Notes: generated by a model from the letters alone, not told the origin. 64,000 nt of DNA from Lactobacillus sp. UCMA15818 (GCF_030400225.1 NZ_VJYB01000001.1:186001-250000), one strand, 5' to 3'. Shown: positions 29,166-40,052, counted from the first letter of the stretch. Made by a program: numbers and translations.

Positions 29166-29856
29166 CTAATATCCCTTCTATTCGTCTAATTTTAGCTAGC
29201 ATTTTTTGTTCCTGTTCGCTTGGAAACTCTTTTGCTTTTTTCATTTCTTCGAGAACATACTTGATTTTTTTCAGTTCTTCTTGCCATTTTGTAATAAAAG
29301 CTGTATTTTTTTGTTGCCTTAAGAAGGGACCAAATTCCAAATCCTCTGTTGTTAATTCAAATGATTCTTCATCATATTGAGCAGTAATTATCTCATAGAT
29401 ATGCTGATCTTCTGCTAAAATCTCTTCCGCAATAATCCTATAATTATTAATTAAAAGCCAATTGCGAACCTGTTTTTCACCAACATTTGGCTGTAGAATC
29501 AGTAATGGATGAGTGGTCAATTTTAACTTGCCCTTTTCAAGAATCTCGCTAATCAAGGGTCCACCCATTCCACAGATTGTGATCACATCAATACTATCTT
29601 CATTATTAATAACTGCTAATCCATCGGCATGACGAGCCTTAATTAAATTAGTTAATCCTTCTTTTTTAATTTCATTAACAGCATTTTGATATGGTCCTTC
29701 AACCACTTCGCCGGCAATCCCAAAAGCAAGTTGGTTATTCAATCCTAGGTATGCTGGCAAGTAAGCATGGTCAGATCCAATGTCAGCCAGTCTTGCATTC
29801 TTAGGAACATACGAAGCAACTCGCAAAAGCCGCTGTGATAAATGTCTTGCATCCAT
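29158..29856 (-). CDS. trmK: tRNA (adenine22-N1)-methyltransferase TrmK
   Basis: TrmK methylates A22 in the D-arm region of several tRNAs using S-adenosylmethionine. It has 232 residues. The SAM-binding motif I is LADIGSDHAYLPAYL, with ICGMGGPLISEIL as motif IV, both characteristic of the YqfN/TrmK family. The charged helical C-terminus (KWQEELKKIKYVLEEMKKA) is normal. I start at ATG 29856 (MDARHLSQRLL) after GGAGTG rather than the GTG three codons earlier. It is translationally coupled to the DUF34 gene. Confidence 0.93.
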   Translation of the reverse strand: MDARHLSQRLLRVASYVPKNARLADIGSDHAYLPAYLGLNNQLAFGIAGEVVEGPYQNAVNEIKKEGLTNLIKARHADGLAVINNEDSIDVITICGMGGPLISEILEKGKLKLTTHPLLILQPNVGEKQVRNWLLINNYRIIAEEILAEDQHIYEIITAQYDEESFELTTEDLEFGPFLRQQKNTAFITKWQEELKKIKYVLEEMKKAKEFPSEQEQKMLAKIRRIEGILDD

Positions 29857-29935
29857 TAAAAACACTCCTTCTTATAACTAAAGTATAGCGAAGATTTGGC
29901 AATAAAAAAAGATGAAAGAAAAGGATATTTTATGC

Positions 29936-29978
29936 AAAAAAAAAAGACTGACTTAAGCAATTGTCTCGTCGCAGTCTT
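29936..29978 (-). terminator. Rho-independent terminator after the nucleoside phosphorylase gene
   Basis: On the minus strand AAGACTGCGAC (29978-29968) pairs with GTCAGTCTT (29952-29944) with a two-base bulge and runs into a long T-tract. It closes the transcript of the gene ending at 30075. Confidence 0.85.
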
Positions 29979-30074
29979 TACAATGAATTAATTCAAAAAT
30001 TAAGTTCTAGCCTATTCTCTTTGTTTATTCCATATATCGAAGTTTTACTAACTTCCTTTTTGTAAATACACTAA

Positions 30075-30845
30075 TTATTTCAGCCTATTTCCAATCTCAA
30101 GTGCCAACTCAAAAAAGTCATAAACTGATGGGGTCCGTGCACGTTCATCGCTTCTTCTATCCCAAACACCCGTTTCAATGTTCAAATGATCTGCTGTGTA
30201 AAAAAACTGATAAACATTTTTGTGCCGATAATGCGCCCAAGCAGCAACAGCCGAAGCTTCCATATCAACAACTGAGCAGCCCATCGCAATTCTTTCTTTT
30301 GCTTTTTCTGGTGTTTCACGGAAGAAAGCATCTGTCGTCCATGTTTTAGCAGTCGTATAGCTAACATTCAATTCATCAAGAATTTTTATCAATTTCGCGA
30401 CTGAGTTTGGATTCATCTGTATTTCATCACTCGCAGGTACATAGTGAAAGCTAGTTCCTTCATCCCTGATTGCACTAGTTGGAATAATTAGTTGATGTGC
30501 GCCAATATTTTTGTCCAAAACGCCACATGTTCCAAACAAAATCACATTTTCGATTCCACCAGACATCAATTCTTCCAATCTGCCAATTAAAGCTGGCGCA
30601 CCCAAGTCAGCACCTGCAATGGTAAACTTTTGCATGCCAAACTCATAACTTCCAATTACTGCATCTTGGACAATACTATGTTGAATACCTATCTTTTGAT
30701 AGTTTGAATCTTGAAATATCCGTTGATTTATATTCTTATCAAATGGCATTATTAATGTTTTGGGCAAACACTCTACTGTTTTTTCTAAATCACTTTCCCA
30801 AGGAGTAATTATTCCTTCATTAGCATCAAATTGTTCCAATAACAT
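30075..30845 (-). CDS. Nucleoside phosphorylase family protein
   Basis: This 256-residue protein belongs to the PNP/UDP phosphorylase superfamily. Phosphate-binding and base-binding blocks are visible: GVILFGTCG-type ENVILFGTCGVLD, the sugar-binding VVDMEASAVAAWA, and TADHL near the end. It is not the short MTA/SAH nucleosidase type. Uridine phosphorylase-like or purine phosphorylase activity is likely; the substrate cannot be told. I start at ATG 30845 after GGAGG. It lies 79 bases beyond the cystathionine lyase gene but has its own promoter at 30883-30911, so a role in sulfur metabolism is only a possibility. Confidence 0.8.
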   Translation of the reverse strand: MLLEQFDANEGIITPWESDLEKTVECLPKTLIMPFDKNINQRIFQDSNYQKIGIQHSIVQDAVIGSYEFGMQKFTIAGADLGAPALIGRLEELMSGGIENVILFGTCGVLDKNIGAHQLIIPTSAIRDEGTSFHYVPASDEIQMNPNSVAKLIKILDELNVSYTTAKTWTTDAFFRETPEKAKERIAMGCSVVDMEASAVAAWAHYRHKNVYQFFYTADHLNIETGVWDRRSDERARTPSVYDFFELALEIGNRLK

Positions 30846-30882
30846 GGGTAATTCCTCCACAACCAAATTAATTATTTAGTTG

Positions 30883-30911
30883 ATACTAACATAGATCATT
30901 ACTCCTAACAA
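30883..30911 (-). promoter_or_regulatory. Probable promoter of the nucleoside phosphorylase gene
   Basis: TTGTTA (30911-30906) and TAGTAT (30888-30883) are spaced by 17 bases on the minus strand, with an extended -10 TG two bases before. It sits in the 79-base gap after the mccB stop. Confidence 0.5.
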
Positions 30912-30924
30912 TATCAAAAATTGT

Positions 30925-32085
<1,161 letters not shown>

Positions 32086-33003
32086 TTAATCATATATTTT
32101 TTGACTTAAATAGCGTTCACTACTATCTGGAAAAACTGTCACAATGTTACTGCCAGTGGGCAATTTTTCAGCTAACTTCAGACTGGCGGCCAATGCAGCA
32201 CCGCTCGAGCTTCCAGCAAAAATACCATAATCTTTTGCAAGTTTTTTGACTAATCCGAATGCTTCTTGATCACTAATTGTATAAATATAATCAAGATTCT
32301 CCTTTTCAAGAAAAGGTGGAATAAATTCAACTCCAATTCCCTCTGTCCGGTGACTATGTTTTGGACCACCGTTTAAAATCGATCCTTCAGGTTCGACAAT
32401 TGCTGTTTTGATATTTTTATCTTGCTCCTTAAAATATTTTGCCATTCCAACAAAAGTTCCACCACTACCAGCACCAGCTACAAAAGCACTAATCTGCAAG
32501 TTATTATCCTTCATTTCAGTATAAATTTCTGGGGCAATACTGTGATAATAAGCATCAGGATTATCCAAGTTTTCAAATTGCATGGGTACATAACTATTAG
32601 TACTGCTTGCCTCAAGATTCCTCGCTTTTTTGATTGCACCTACAATGCCATCTTCACTAGGTGTATGTACAATCTTTGCTCCAAGCGCCTGCATCAGCGT
32701 CTGCTTTTCTTGACTGAATTTCTCTGGAACAACCAATATGGTCTTCATTCCATAATACGACGCTGCCATTGCAACCCCAATACCAGTATTACCAGCAGTT
32801 GGTTCGATTACAGTCATTCCCTTTTTGAGTTTATTTTCCTTGATTGCTTGCTCAATCATATAAAAACCAAGTCGATCTTTGATGCTTCCTCCTGGATTAC
32901 TTGACTCGATTTTTGCAAAAATATGGGAGCCATTGGCAACGTCAACACTAAGTTCCAGCAGCGGTGTATTTCCAACTAATTCTTCAACAGTATGATAGAT
33001 CAT
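32086..33003 (-). CDS. cysK: Cysteine synthase / O-acetylserine-dependent cystathionine beta-synthase (CysK/MccA family)
   Basis: This is a 305-residue PLP enzyme. The PLP lysine is K42 in [27 protein letters not shown] and [17 protein letters not shown] bind substrate and phosphate. NPGGS in place of the EPSGS/NPAGS of true cysteine synthases, and pairing with a cystathionine lyase gene, point to the MccA (YrhA) type that condenses homocysteine with O-acetylserine. CysK activity cannot be excluded. ATG 33003 follows AAGGAGG. Between it and the nearest good promoter (33417-33445) lie a Cys-rich leader ORF, a terminator and a 170-bp repeat. Confidence 0.88.
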   Translation of the reverse strand: MIYHTVEELVGNTPLLELSVDVANGSHIFAKIESSNPGGSIKDRLGFYMIEQAIKENKLKKGMTVIEPTAGNTGIGVAMAASYYGMKTILVVPEKFSQEKQTLMQALGAKIVHTPSEDGIVGAIKKARNLEASSTNSYVPMQFENLDNPDAYYHSIAPEIYTEMKDNNLQISAFVAGAGSGGTFVGMAKYFKEQDKNIKTAIVEPEGSILNGGPKHSHRTEGIGVEFIPPFLEKENLDYIYTISDQEAFGLVKKLAKDYGIFAGSSSGAALAASLKLAEKLPTGSNIVTVFPDSSERYLSQKIYD

Positions 33004-33035
33004 CGTAAGTCCTCCTTATTTTTAGAAAAGAAAAA

Positions 33036-33205
33036 GGGGCTGGGTCAAAAGTTAACTTTTGATTCAGTTTCTCTATTTATTACGTATAAACATGTTTCAT
33101 AAGTCAAAATTCTCCGTCTAACTTCGAATTACTCATAGTAAAGTGCTTGCTATGTTCGTAATTTCGAGCTAGTACTCAAATTTTCCCGACTTATGGCACA
33201 CTCCC
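33036..33205. repeat. 170-bp intergenic repeat, copy A
   Basis: Bases 33036-33205 are about 97 percent identical to the reverse complement of 36491-36660 by eye (about five substitutions and one single-base indel). The element has a palindromic end (CAAAAGTTAACTTTTG near 33046-33061). It also has a long foldback: CATAAGTC 33098-33105 with GACTTATG 33188-33195, and inside it CGAATTAC 33125-33132 with GTAATTTCG 33158-33166. No coding frame fits. It starts exactly where the attenuator T-tract ends and finishes 32 bases before cysK. Confidence 0.92.
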
Positions 33206-33241
33206 AAAAGAAAAAGGCACGAATCTATTAAGATTCGCGCC
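33206..33241 (-). terminator. Terminator (putative attenuator) between the Cys-rich leader ORF and cysK
   Basis: On the minus strand GGCGCGAATCT (33241-33231) pairs with AGATTCGTGCC (33226-33216) around TAAT, 11 bp with one G-T pair. It is followed by TTTTTCTTTT. It lies 39 bases after the stop of the leader ORF. The segment GGAATCT in the last codons of that ORF could pair with the 3' arm AGATTC and act as an antiterminator strand; this is inference. Confidence 0.85.
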
Positions 33242-33279
33242 CTAGCCTGGAAAGCTCTTCAAATGGAATTTTTCTTAAC

Positions 33280-33387
33280 TCAACCTACAAAAAGATTCCA
33301 ACTCAAAGCAGCCATTTCATCCACACTAACACGCGGAATGAGACAGCAACATGCATTATTCGTCTTTTTAAAGTTAAATACACCCAT
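33280..33387 (-). CDS. Small ORF with Cys-Cys-Cys, probable cysteine leader peptide
   Basis: This is a 35-residue open frame beginning MGVFNFKKTNNACCCLIPRV and ending SWNLFVG. Cysteines 13-15 are encoded TGT TGC TGT. ATG 33387 follows AGGAGAAGGGG at 8 bases, one of the better binding sites in the window. A promoter at 33417-33445 would start transcription only about 15-20 bases before that site, and a terminator follows 39 bases after the stop. The genes beyond make cysteine. This is the layout of an amino-acid attenuator in which ribosomes stall at Cys codons when Cys-tRNA is scarce. A small Cys-rich metal-binding peptide is the alternative. I know no named family for it. Confidence 0.65.
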   Translation of the reverse strand: MGVFNFKKTNNACCCLIPRVSVDEMAALSWNLFVG

Positions 33388-33416
33388 TTGTTAAACCCCT
33401 TCTCCTGATAAGTTGA

Positions 33417-33445
33417 ATATTAAACCATCTATTTCCAAAAAGCAA
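33417..33445 (-). promoter_or_regulatory. Probable promoter of the leader ORF / cysteine operon
   Basis: On the minus strand TTGCTT (33445-33440) and TAATAT (33422-33417) are spaced by 17 bases, just beyond the rpoD stop. The predicted start is only some 30 bases before the leader ORF ATG, giving the short untranslated leader typical of attenuated operons. Confidence 0.5.
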
Positions 33446-33452
33446 GTAAATT

Positions 33453-34577
33453 TTATTCTAAAAAGTCTTTTAATTGCTTTGAACGTGAGGGATGTCGTAA
33501 TTTGCGCAATGCCTTTGCCTCAATCTGACGAATACGTTCGCGCGTAACACCAAAGACCTTACCTACTTCCTCAAGTGTACGTGTCCGACCATCATCTAAA
33601 CCAAAACGAAGACGCAAGACATTCTCCTCACGATCAGTCAATGTATCAAGCACACTCTCAAGCTGCTCCTTCAATAACTCATATGCAGCATGATCAGCAG
33701 GGCTGGTAGCGTCACGATCTTCAATAAAGTCGCCTAAGTGTGAATCATCCTCCTCACCAATTGGAGTCTCCAAAGATACTGGTTCTTGCGCAATTTTTAA
33801 GATTTCACGAACTTTGTCTGTCGGCATATCCATTTCAGCACCAATTTCTTCTGGCACTGGTTCACGCCCAAGGTCTTGCAGCATTTGTCTTTGAATTCTG
33901 ATTAATTTATTGATTGTTTCAACCATATGGACAGGAATACGAATTGTACGAGCCTGATCTGCAATTGCACGTGTGATTGCTTGCCTAATCCACCATGTCG
34001 CATAGGTAGAAAACTTGAATCCCTTGCGGTAATCAAATTTTTCAACGGCTTTCATTAGTCCCATATTGCCTTCTTGAATAAGGTCAAGGAAAGACATTCC
34101 ACGACCAACATAACGCTTGGCAATTGAAACAACTAGGCGTAAATTAGCCTCGGCTAACCGCTGCTTTGATTCTTCATTGCCCTCCTCAATCTTCAATGCT
34201 AAGGCAACCTCTTCATCAGCTGTCAACAAGTTCACGCGTCCAATTTCCTTAAGATACATCCTGACTGGGTCGTTAATCTTGACCCCCGCAGGTGCCGACA
34301 CATTCTTATCTTTTGCTGCCTTTTCAGCAACACCTGAAGCAGCCTTTAAACTATGTTCACTTGGTTCACCTTTTTCATCAACAACTGAAATACCAGAGTC
34401 TTCAAGCTTCTGAATCAATTCATCCATCTGACCAGAATTTAAGCTAAAAGGAGTAACCAGTTTTTCACTCAAATCATCATAGTTAATTTCTTTTGATGCT
34501 TTATATTCTTTAATTAACTCATTCAAGGCTTTAATATATGCTGCACTTTCAGTTCCATTATTCATATTCTCTGCCAT
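33453..34577 (-). CDS. rpoD: RNA polymerase primary sigma factor RpoD (SigA)
   Basis: This is the housekeeping sigma factor, 374 residues. Region 1.1 is acidic ([18 protein letters not shown]), and region 1.2 is [16 protein letters not shown]. Region 2 ([37 protein letters not shown]) reads the -10. Region 3 follows, and region 4.2 ([20 protein letters not shown]) reads the -35. All are intact. It starts 11 bases after dnaG, the classic macromolecular-synthesis pair; rpsU is elsewhere (44445). No terminator hairpin is evident before the next promoter at 33417-33445. Confidence 0.98.
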   Translation of the reverse strand: MAENMNNGTESAAYIKALNELIKEYKASKEINYDDLSEKLVTPFSLNSGQMDELIQKLEDSGISVVDEKGEPSEHSLKAASGVAEKAAKDKNVSAPAGVKINDPVRMYLKEIGRVNLLTADEEVALALKIEEGNEESKQRLAEANLRLVVSIAKRYVGRGMSFLDLIQEGNMGLMKAVEKFDYRKGFKFSTYATWWIRQAITRAIADQARTIRIPVHMVETINKLIRIQRQMLQDLGREPVPEEIGAEMDMPTDKVREILKIAQEPVSLETPIGEEDDSHLGDFIEDRDATSPADHAAYELLKEQLESVLDTLTDREENVLRLRFGLDDGRTRTLEEVGKVFGVTRERIRQIEAKALRKLRHPSRSKQLKDFLE

Positions 34578-34588
34578 GTTGGGCCTCC

Positions 34589-36436
34589 TTATAATGATGC
34601 CGATTTATTCATTTGCTGCTGTTGAAGTACTGCTACCAACTTTATTGTCAAGCTAGTAACAAGTTCACTGTTATTAACTCTTTTTGCATCTGCTAATTTT
34701 TGCTTCAATTCCGTGATTACCTGTTCAAGTGGTGACTGCCTGCTTATCACATCAATGCAATCTTCAAATTCTTCATCACTTGACTCCAAAGCATAATTAT
34801 CCAATTCAAGACTTACAATAAGTTGCCTAGTACGCTCATTGTCCAAAAAATCTAAAAATCGGGCAGTTTCGTACTCGGCATATACATTAAAATATCCTTC
34901 TGAAATAATATAAATTAACTGATAATCATCATGAACAAATGAAAAGTCTGCATAATTTTTCATTCTGATTCGTGTATTCTGTTCATGCAATATCCGATAT
35001 AATAATAAACGCTCTGCACGCTCAACCCTTGAATATTTTTGTGAATCAGCAGCATTTAGATTACCAGGATATCTTAGATTATTATCTTTAGCTGCTTTAA
35101 GTTGTATTTGAGGCTTGAGCTTCCCAATAAACTCACGCAATTGAAGTTTCAAACTCTCTTTTTCGAGTGAGAATCGAGTTGCTAGCTGATTAAGATATAA
35201 ATCCTGCTCAACTGGTGATTCAATAACTGCCAATTTCTGCATTATATTTGCAATATAAGCAAGTTGATCACTCTCATTTGCCAAGTTTCGATCCTTTTGA
35301 TAATAGCGCATATAAAAAGCAATCTTCGTCTCATGCGCATCGGATATAAGTCGCTCAAATCCAGCTTCTCCATATTTTTGTACATATTCATCAGGATCTA
35401 GCTTCTCCGGGATTCCGATTACTCCCAATTTTAATTTGGTTACAGGTTCAAGTAATTCTAATGCCCGTGCAATTGCGTTTTGTCCAGGGTCATCACCATC
35501 ATAGCACAAAAATAATTCATTGGTGGATCTTTCAAGCAGGTAAATTTGTTCATTAGTTAAGCTTGTTCCCATGGAAGCAATTCCATTTCTTACACCTGAA
35601 CGATAAGCTGCTAGAACATCCATGAACCCTTCAAATAAAATAGCAAATTTTTTTTTCCTGATTTCACTTTTAGCCTTGTCAAAATTAAAAAGAACCTTCC
35701 GTTTATTAAAAATTTCTGTTTCCGGACTATTCAAATACTTAGGCTGTTTGTCAACTTTATGCAATAATCGGCCAGAAAAGGCAATAGTAGAGCCTTGATC
35801 ATCCCTGATTGGAAATAAAACACGATTACGAAAGCGATCGTTCATGGTTCCATCGCCATATTCCACAAATAATCCAGACTTTCTCAGTAATTCAATATCA
35901 ACCTTTCGTTCTTTGAAGAAAGCTTCAAGTATTGCTTTTTCAGGTGCATATCCTAAATTAAATTCACCAATGAGATCATCATTTAGACCACGCTCGTGTA
36001 AATAACCAAGGGCTTCTTCACCGATTTGAGTGTTAATTAAGATGTGATGATAAAGCTGAGCCGCATCTGTATGAATTTGCTTTAACCTGCGCACGTTAGA
36101 AAATTCTTCATCTGAAGCATCGAAGTCTTGCATAATTTCCCCATCAATTTCAACATTACCTAATTCAGCAACTTTAAGAACTGCCTCGGGAAAACTAATA
36201 TTTTCAATATCCATAATAAATTTAAAAACATTCCCACCTCTATGACATGAAAAACAGTGAAAAATCTGCTTTTCTTCTGTCACTGAAAAAGACGGTGTTT
36301 TTTCTTCGTGAAAAGGACATAGGCCAAATAAATTCCTGCCCGACTTACTTAGCTGAACATATTGCCCAACAATATCAACAATATTAACATTATTCCTGAC
36401 ATTCTCAATCACTTGTTCAGGTATTCGTTGGCTCAC
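34589..36436 (-). CDS. dnaG: DNA primase DnaG
   Basis: DnaG makes RNA primers for replication. It has 615 residues. The N-terminal CHC2 zinc finger is CPFH...[10 protein letters not shown]. The catalytic TOPRIM core contains [15 protein letters not shown] and [12 protein letters not shown] with the metal-binding acidic residues. A helical C-terminal domain should bind the replicative helicase. I start at GTG 36436 ([13 protein letters not shown]), 5 bases after GAGGTG; the ATG eight codons earlier has no binding site. It is followed by rpoD after 11 bases. Confidence 0.96.
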   Translation of the reverse strand: MSQRIPEQVIENVRNNVNIVDIVGQYVQLSKSGRNLFGLCPFHEEKTPSFSVTEEKQIFHCFSCHRGGNVFKFIMDIENISFPEAVLKVAELGNVEIDGEIMQDFDASDEEFSNVRRLKQIHTDAAQLYHHILINTQIGEEALGYLHERGLNDDLIGEFNLGYAPEKAILEAFFKERKVDIELLRKSGLFVEYGDGTMNDRFRNRVLFPIRDDQGSTIAFSGRLLHKVDKQPKYLNSPETEIFNKRKVLFNFDKAKSEIRKKKFAILFEGFMDVLAAYRSGVRNGIASMGTSLTNEQIYLLERSTNELFLCYDGDDPGQNAIARALELLEPVTKLKLGVIGIPEKLDPDEYVQKYGEAGFERLISDAHETKIAFYMRYYQKDRNLANESDQLAYIANIMQKLAVIESPVEQDLYLNQLATRFSLEKESLKLQLREFIGKLKPQIQLKAAKDNNLRYPGNLNAADSQKYSRVERAERLLLYRILHEQNTRIRMKNYADFSFVHDDYQLIYIISEGYFNVYAEYETARFLDFLDNERTRQLIVSLELDNYALESSDEEFEDCIDVISRQSPLEQVITELKQKLADAKRVNNSELVTSLTIKLVAVLQQQQMNKSASL

Positions 36437-36490
36437 AAAATCACCTCGCTTCACTCTCATAGTATAAAAAACAGACTTAAAGAAATAACA

Positions 36491-36660
36491 GGGAGTGTGC
36501 CATAAGTCGGGAAACTTGAGTACTAACTCGAAATTACGAACATAGCAAGCACTTTACTATGAGTAATTCGAAGTTAGACGGAGAATTTTGACTTATGAAA
36601 CACGTTTATACGGAATAAATAGAGAAACTGAATCAAAAGTTAAATTTTGACCCAGCCCCC
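36491..36660. repeat. 170-bp intergenic repeat, copy B (inverted relative to copy A)
   Basis: This is nearly identical to the reverse complement of 33036-33205, so the two copies bracket rpoD-dnaG as inverted repeats about 3.3 kb apart. It begins GGGAGTGTGCCATAAGTCGGG and ends TTTTGACCCAGCCCCC, followed by TATTTTTT, so on the plus strand the end resembles a terminator. The remaining bases of the 345-base gap between dnaG and glyS (36661-36781) are A/T-rich with no recognised element. Confidence 0.92.
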
Positions 36661-36781
36661 TATTTTTTCAATAAAACACTCTAAAAACAATCATTTCTAA
36701 TTATACAATAATACGAATAAAAATCAAAGAATAAAGAAAATGCAACTAAAAGTCTAAGACACAGCCGTGAATAGACCATCC

Positions 36782-38860
36782 TTATTTAACATTTAATTTT
36801 GTTAAATCTCCTAATTTATAGGCAAATGCAGCATATAAGCTTAACTGCTGCAATCGATTATTACGGACGTTCATATCTTTTACCATCACCATTGTCTCAT
36901 CAAAATAATTATTAATAACAACGCGCATTTTTCGTAATGTCTGGAATACTTCTTCAACATTATCGAAATTTTCCTTTTCAACTTCAGTTACTTTATCTGA
37001 AAAGATTTTTTCGGCATCATTCTCAAATAATTCAGGTTTAAGCAGAATATCTGCCGGCAATTCTGCTTTTTTAGCAAGCCGCATGACACGTGTAGTTGCC
37101 TCAACTGTCTCCTTGAAATCCTCATCGACACTATGAACTTTAAGAACCTTAGCTGCCGCAATCATTTCTTTAAACCCATTAATCGTTTCAGCTGTCACGG
37201 TCTCAATTACATCGAAATTATAATGCTCTGCCTCAAGAATCTTCTTGATTCGTTCAACAATAAAACTCGTAACTTCTGTTGCTGTGTTATCAGCAGGAAT
37301 AATTTTTTGATATAATTTCGGATTTGCTGCCGCATTTTTTGATACAGCACCAAATAACTGAACTGCAGACAATGACCAATCTTGATCCATCACTATCCGC
37401 GCTATCCCAGCAGCCTGTCGCCGAAGTGCATAAGGATCGTTTGATCCAGTTGGAATCATTCCTGCTGCAAAGAATGCTGCTATACTATCGAGCTTGTCGG
37501 CAACCGCCAACAAGGCTCCTACAGCTGTTTGTGGAAGCTTGCCTTCAGCAGAAATCGGCATGTAATGCTCTCTGATTGCTGTCGCCACTTCCGGTTTCTC
37601 ACCCATCAACAGCGCATACTTTTCCCCCATTACACCTTGTAGTTCTGAAAACTCACCGACCATTCCCGTTACAAGATCAAACTTATAGATTTGAGCAGCA
37701 CGCTTCAAATCAGATTTACTTTCTTCATCAAAACCTAAGTAATCTGCAAGAATAGCACTAAGCAGTTGAACACGCTCCATTTTTTCAAAAGTTGTTCCGA
37801 TTTTGTCATGGAACATTACCTTCTTTAGACGTTCAACATAAGCTGCAATCGAATTTTTTTGATCTTCATGAAAGAAGAAAGCTGCGTCTTCAAGTCGTGC
37901 GGTCAAGACCTTCTCATTTCCTGCAATTACGGTATCAATATTATCCGATACACCATTTCTAACAGAAACAAAATTAGGCAATAACCTGCCAGCTTCATCT
38001 TGAACATAGAAGAAGCGCTGATGATCTTTCATCGAGGTAATCAGAACTTCATCAGGAATTTCTAAGTACTTTTGCTCGAACTCACCCGCAAAAACCGTTG
38101 GATATTCAACCAGGTTATTAACTTCTTCAAGCAAATCATCATCAACAATAATTCGCCAGTCATTCTTGGTTGCTAGATTCTTAATCTGTTCGACAATAAG
38201 GTTCTTCCTTGCCTGACTGTCAGCAATCACATATTCAGAGATGAGTACTTCAGGATATTCAGCCGCATTCTTAATCGTAACTGCTTTACCTAAAAAACGA
38301 TGACCTTGCGTAATATTGCCAGATCTCACATCCAAAATATTAAATGGCACAACTTCATCATCTAATAAAGCAATAATCCATTTTAATGGACGTACAAACT
38401 TAAAATCGTTGCTCCCCCACCGCATCATTGTGGGAAATATCATTGCTGTAATCACTGTTTTAATATCACTAAGAATTTCAAATGCTTTTTTGCCAGCGAT
38501 AAACTTATTTACATAGGCGTATTCAACACTCTTTAATTCCTTAAAGAAAATATCATCGGGTGTCATTCCTTGCCCACGTGAAAAACCAATTGCCGCTTTA
38601 GACCAGTTGCCCTCAGCATCCTGTGCAATTTTTCTAGCAGGTCCCTTGGCTTCTTCTTCAATGTCCGCTTGCTGGTCAGCTAAGTTTAAAACTTTAATTG
38701 CCAGGCGACGTGGTGTTGAGAACGTTTCAATACTCTCAAAAGACAAACGTTGCTCTTTCAGAAATGAACTGACACGCTCTGTAAATTGCTGCGCACTTGG
38801 AGTTACAACATGTGCTGGAATTTCTTCCAAACCAATTTCCACTAAGAATGTATGAGTCAT
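36782..38860 (-). CDS. glyS: Glycyl-tRNA synthetase beta subunit
   Basis: This is the beta subunit of the bacterial heterotetrameric glycyl-tRNA synthetase, carrying tRNA-binding functions. It has 692 residues, the usual length. Typical features are FLVEIGLEEIPAHVV at the start, EEAKGPARKIAQDAEGNWSKAAIGFSRGQG, the HD-like DKIGTTFEKMERV region, PTGSNDPYALRRQAAGIARI, and a C-terminal anticodon-binding domain with NNYFDETMVMVKD. ATG 38860 follows GGAGG. It is one base beyond glyQ and both are controlled by the T-box upstream. Confidence 0.97.
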   Translation of the reverse strand: MTHTFLVEIGLEEIPAHVVTPSAQQFTERVSSFLKEQRLSFESIETFSTPRRLAIKVLNLADQQADIEEEAKGPARKIAQDAEGNWSKAAIGFSRGQGMTPDDIFFKELKSVEYAYVNKFIAGKKAFEILSDIKTVITAMIFPTMMRWGSNDFKFVRPLKWIIALLDDEVVPFNILDVRSGNITQGHRFLGKAVTIKNAAEYPEVLISEYVIADSQARKNLIVEQIKNLATKNDWRIIVDDDLLEEVNNLVEYPTVFAGEFEQKYLEIPDEVLITSMKDHQRFFYVQDEAGRLLPNFVSVRNGVSDNIDTVIAGNEKVLTARLEDAAFFFHEDQKNSIAAYVERLKKVMFHDKIGTTFEKMERVQLLSAILADYLGFDEESKSDLKRAAQIYKFDLVTGMVGEFSELQGVMGEKYALLMGEKPEVATAIREHYMPISAEGKLPQTAVGALLAVADKLDSIAAFFAAGMIPTGSNDPYALRRQAAGIARIVMDQDWSLSAVQLFGAVSKNAAANPKLYQKIIPADNTATEVTSFIVERIKKILEAEHYNFDVIETVTAETINGFKEMIAAAKVLKVHSVDEDFKETVEATTRVMRLAKKAELPADILLKPELFENDAEKIFSDKVTEVEKENFDNVEEVFQTLRKMRVVINNYFDETMVMVKDMNVRNNRLQQLSLYAAFAYKLGDLTKLNVK

Positions 38861-38861
38861 C

Positions 38862-39779
38862 TTATTTGTCCTCCTTTAATAAACTTCGACGCAGTTTTTC
38901 GTCTTTAACCAATGGAAATCCCAATTTTTTACGTTCTGCCACGAATGCTTTTGCGACATCTTTCGCCATATTTCTAATACGGGCTAAATAACCAGCACGT
39001 TCCGTTACTGAAACAGCACCTCTTGCATCTAACAAGTTAAAAGTATGACTGCATTTCAAAACATAGTCGTATGCAGGATGGACAAGTCCATTTTTTATTT
39101 GTTTTTTTGCCTCTTCTTCGTATGCATCAAAGAAGTTAAGCAGCATTTCTTGATTACTTTCTTCAAATGAATACTTTGAATGCTCATATTCAGGCTCACC
39201 GAATATATCGCCATACTTAACACCATCTGCCCATTCTAAATCAAAGACAGAATTAACATCTTGAATATATGACGACAAACGTTCTAAGCCATACGTAACC
39301 TCTGCAGCAACGGGTCGAACTTCAAGCCCACCAACTTGTTGGAAGTAAGTAAATTGTGTAATTTCCATTCCATCTAACCAGACTTCCCAACCAACACCGG
39401 CACAACCCATTGAAGGGTTTTCCCAGTTATCTTCAACAAAACGGATATCGTGCTCTTGGGGGTCGACTCCCAGAGCACGCAAACTATCAAGATATAATTC
39501 CTGAATATTAGAAGGTGAGGGCTTCATGATTACTTGGAATTGATGATGTTGATATAAACGATTCGGGTTTTCACCATAACGGCCATCCGCGGGTCTTCTA
39601 GATGGTTCAACATAGGCTGCATTCCAAGGTTCAGGCCCAATTGCACGCAAAAATGTGTAGGGACTCATCGTACCTGCACCTTTCTCAGTATCATAGGATT
39701 GCATCAACATGCATCCTTGTTTTGACCAAAATTGCTGTAAAGTCAAGATAATATCTTGTAAGGCTAACTTCTTTGACAT
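38862..39779 (-). CDS. glyQ: Glycyl-tRNA synthetase alpha subunit
   Basis: This is the class II catalytic subunit that activates glycine and charges tRNA-Gly together with GlyS. It has 305 residues. Characteristic blocks are [62 protein letters not shown] (split motif 2) and [12 protein letters not shown] (motif 3). The start follows AGGAGG. A T-box leader precedes it. Confidence 0.97.
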   Translation of the reverse strand: MSKKLALQDIILTLQQFWSKQGCMLMQSYDTEKGAGTMSPYTFLRAIGPEPWNAAYVEPSRRPADGRYGENPNRLYQHHQFQVIMKPSPSNIQELYLDSLRALGVDPQEHDIRFVEDNWENPSMGCAGVGWEVWLDGMEITQFTYFQQVGGLEVRPVAAEVTYGLERLSSYIQDVNSVFDLEWADGVKYGDIFGEPEYEHSKYSFEESNQEMLLNFFDAYEEEAKKQIKNGLVHPAYDYVLKCSHTFNLLDARGAVSVTERAGYLARIRNMAKDVAKAFVAERKKLGFPLVKDEKLRRSLLKEDK

Positions 39780-39828
39780 ATTTTTCCTCCTAATTTTACC
39801 ATTTATCTACTGAAAATGGTCTGGACAC

Positions 39829-40000
39829 AAAAAAGCCTATATAACCACAATCAGCGGTTACATAGGGACGATTTCTATTAATCGCGGTTCCACCCTACTT
39901 CTAGCATACACTAGCAGCTTCATTCATGTTATGAAGATTCCAAAAATGCCAATGTCAAATCTCATTTGTCCGCTCACACTAACCCGAACTCGCTGCTAAA
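39829..40000 (-). ncRNA. Glycine T-box riboswitch controlling glyQS
   Basis: The T-box sequence AGGGTGGAACCGCG lies at 39896-39883 on the minus strand. A terminator, CCTATGTAACC against GGTTATATAGG with TTTTTT, follows at 39867-39829. Stem I closes with AGCAGC (39998-39993) and GCTGCT (39918-39913). The likely specifier is GGC at 39950-39948, followed by the usual purine, matching tRNA-Gly. Uncharged tRNA-Gly would stabilise the antiterminator. Confidence 0.95.
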
Positions 40001-40052
40001 CAAAATATAGACACCCTTTTTCATCATTACCTTCACATTTATCTACCAAGTA

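Noticed and set aside
32422-32904. 160-codon plus-strand ORF
   Set aside because: It lies wholly antisense to cysK, whose motifs are clear; composition is Cys/Ser/Phe-rich, as for antisense shadows.
39829-40000. tRNA-like folded region
   Set aside because: The cloverleaf-like pairing is the Gly T-box leader; no tRNA gene with CCA end or anticodon arm is present.
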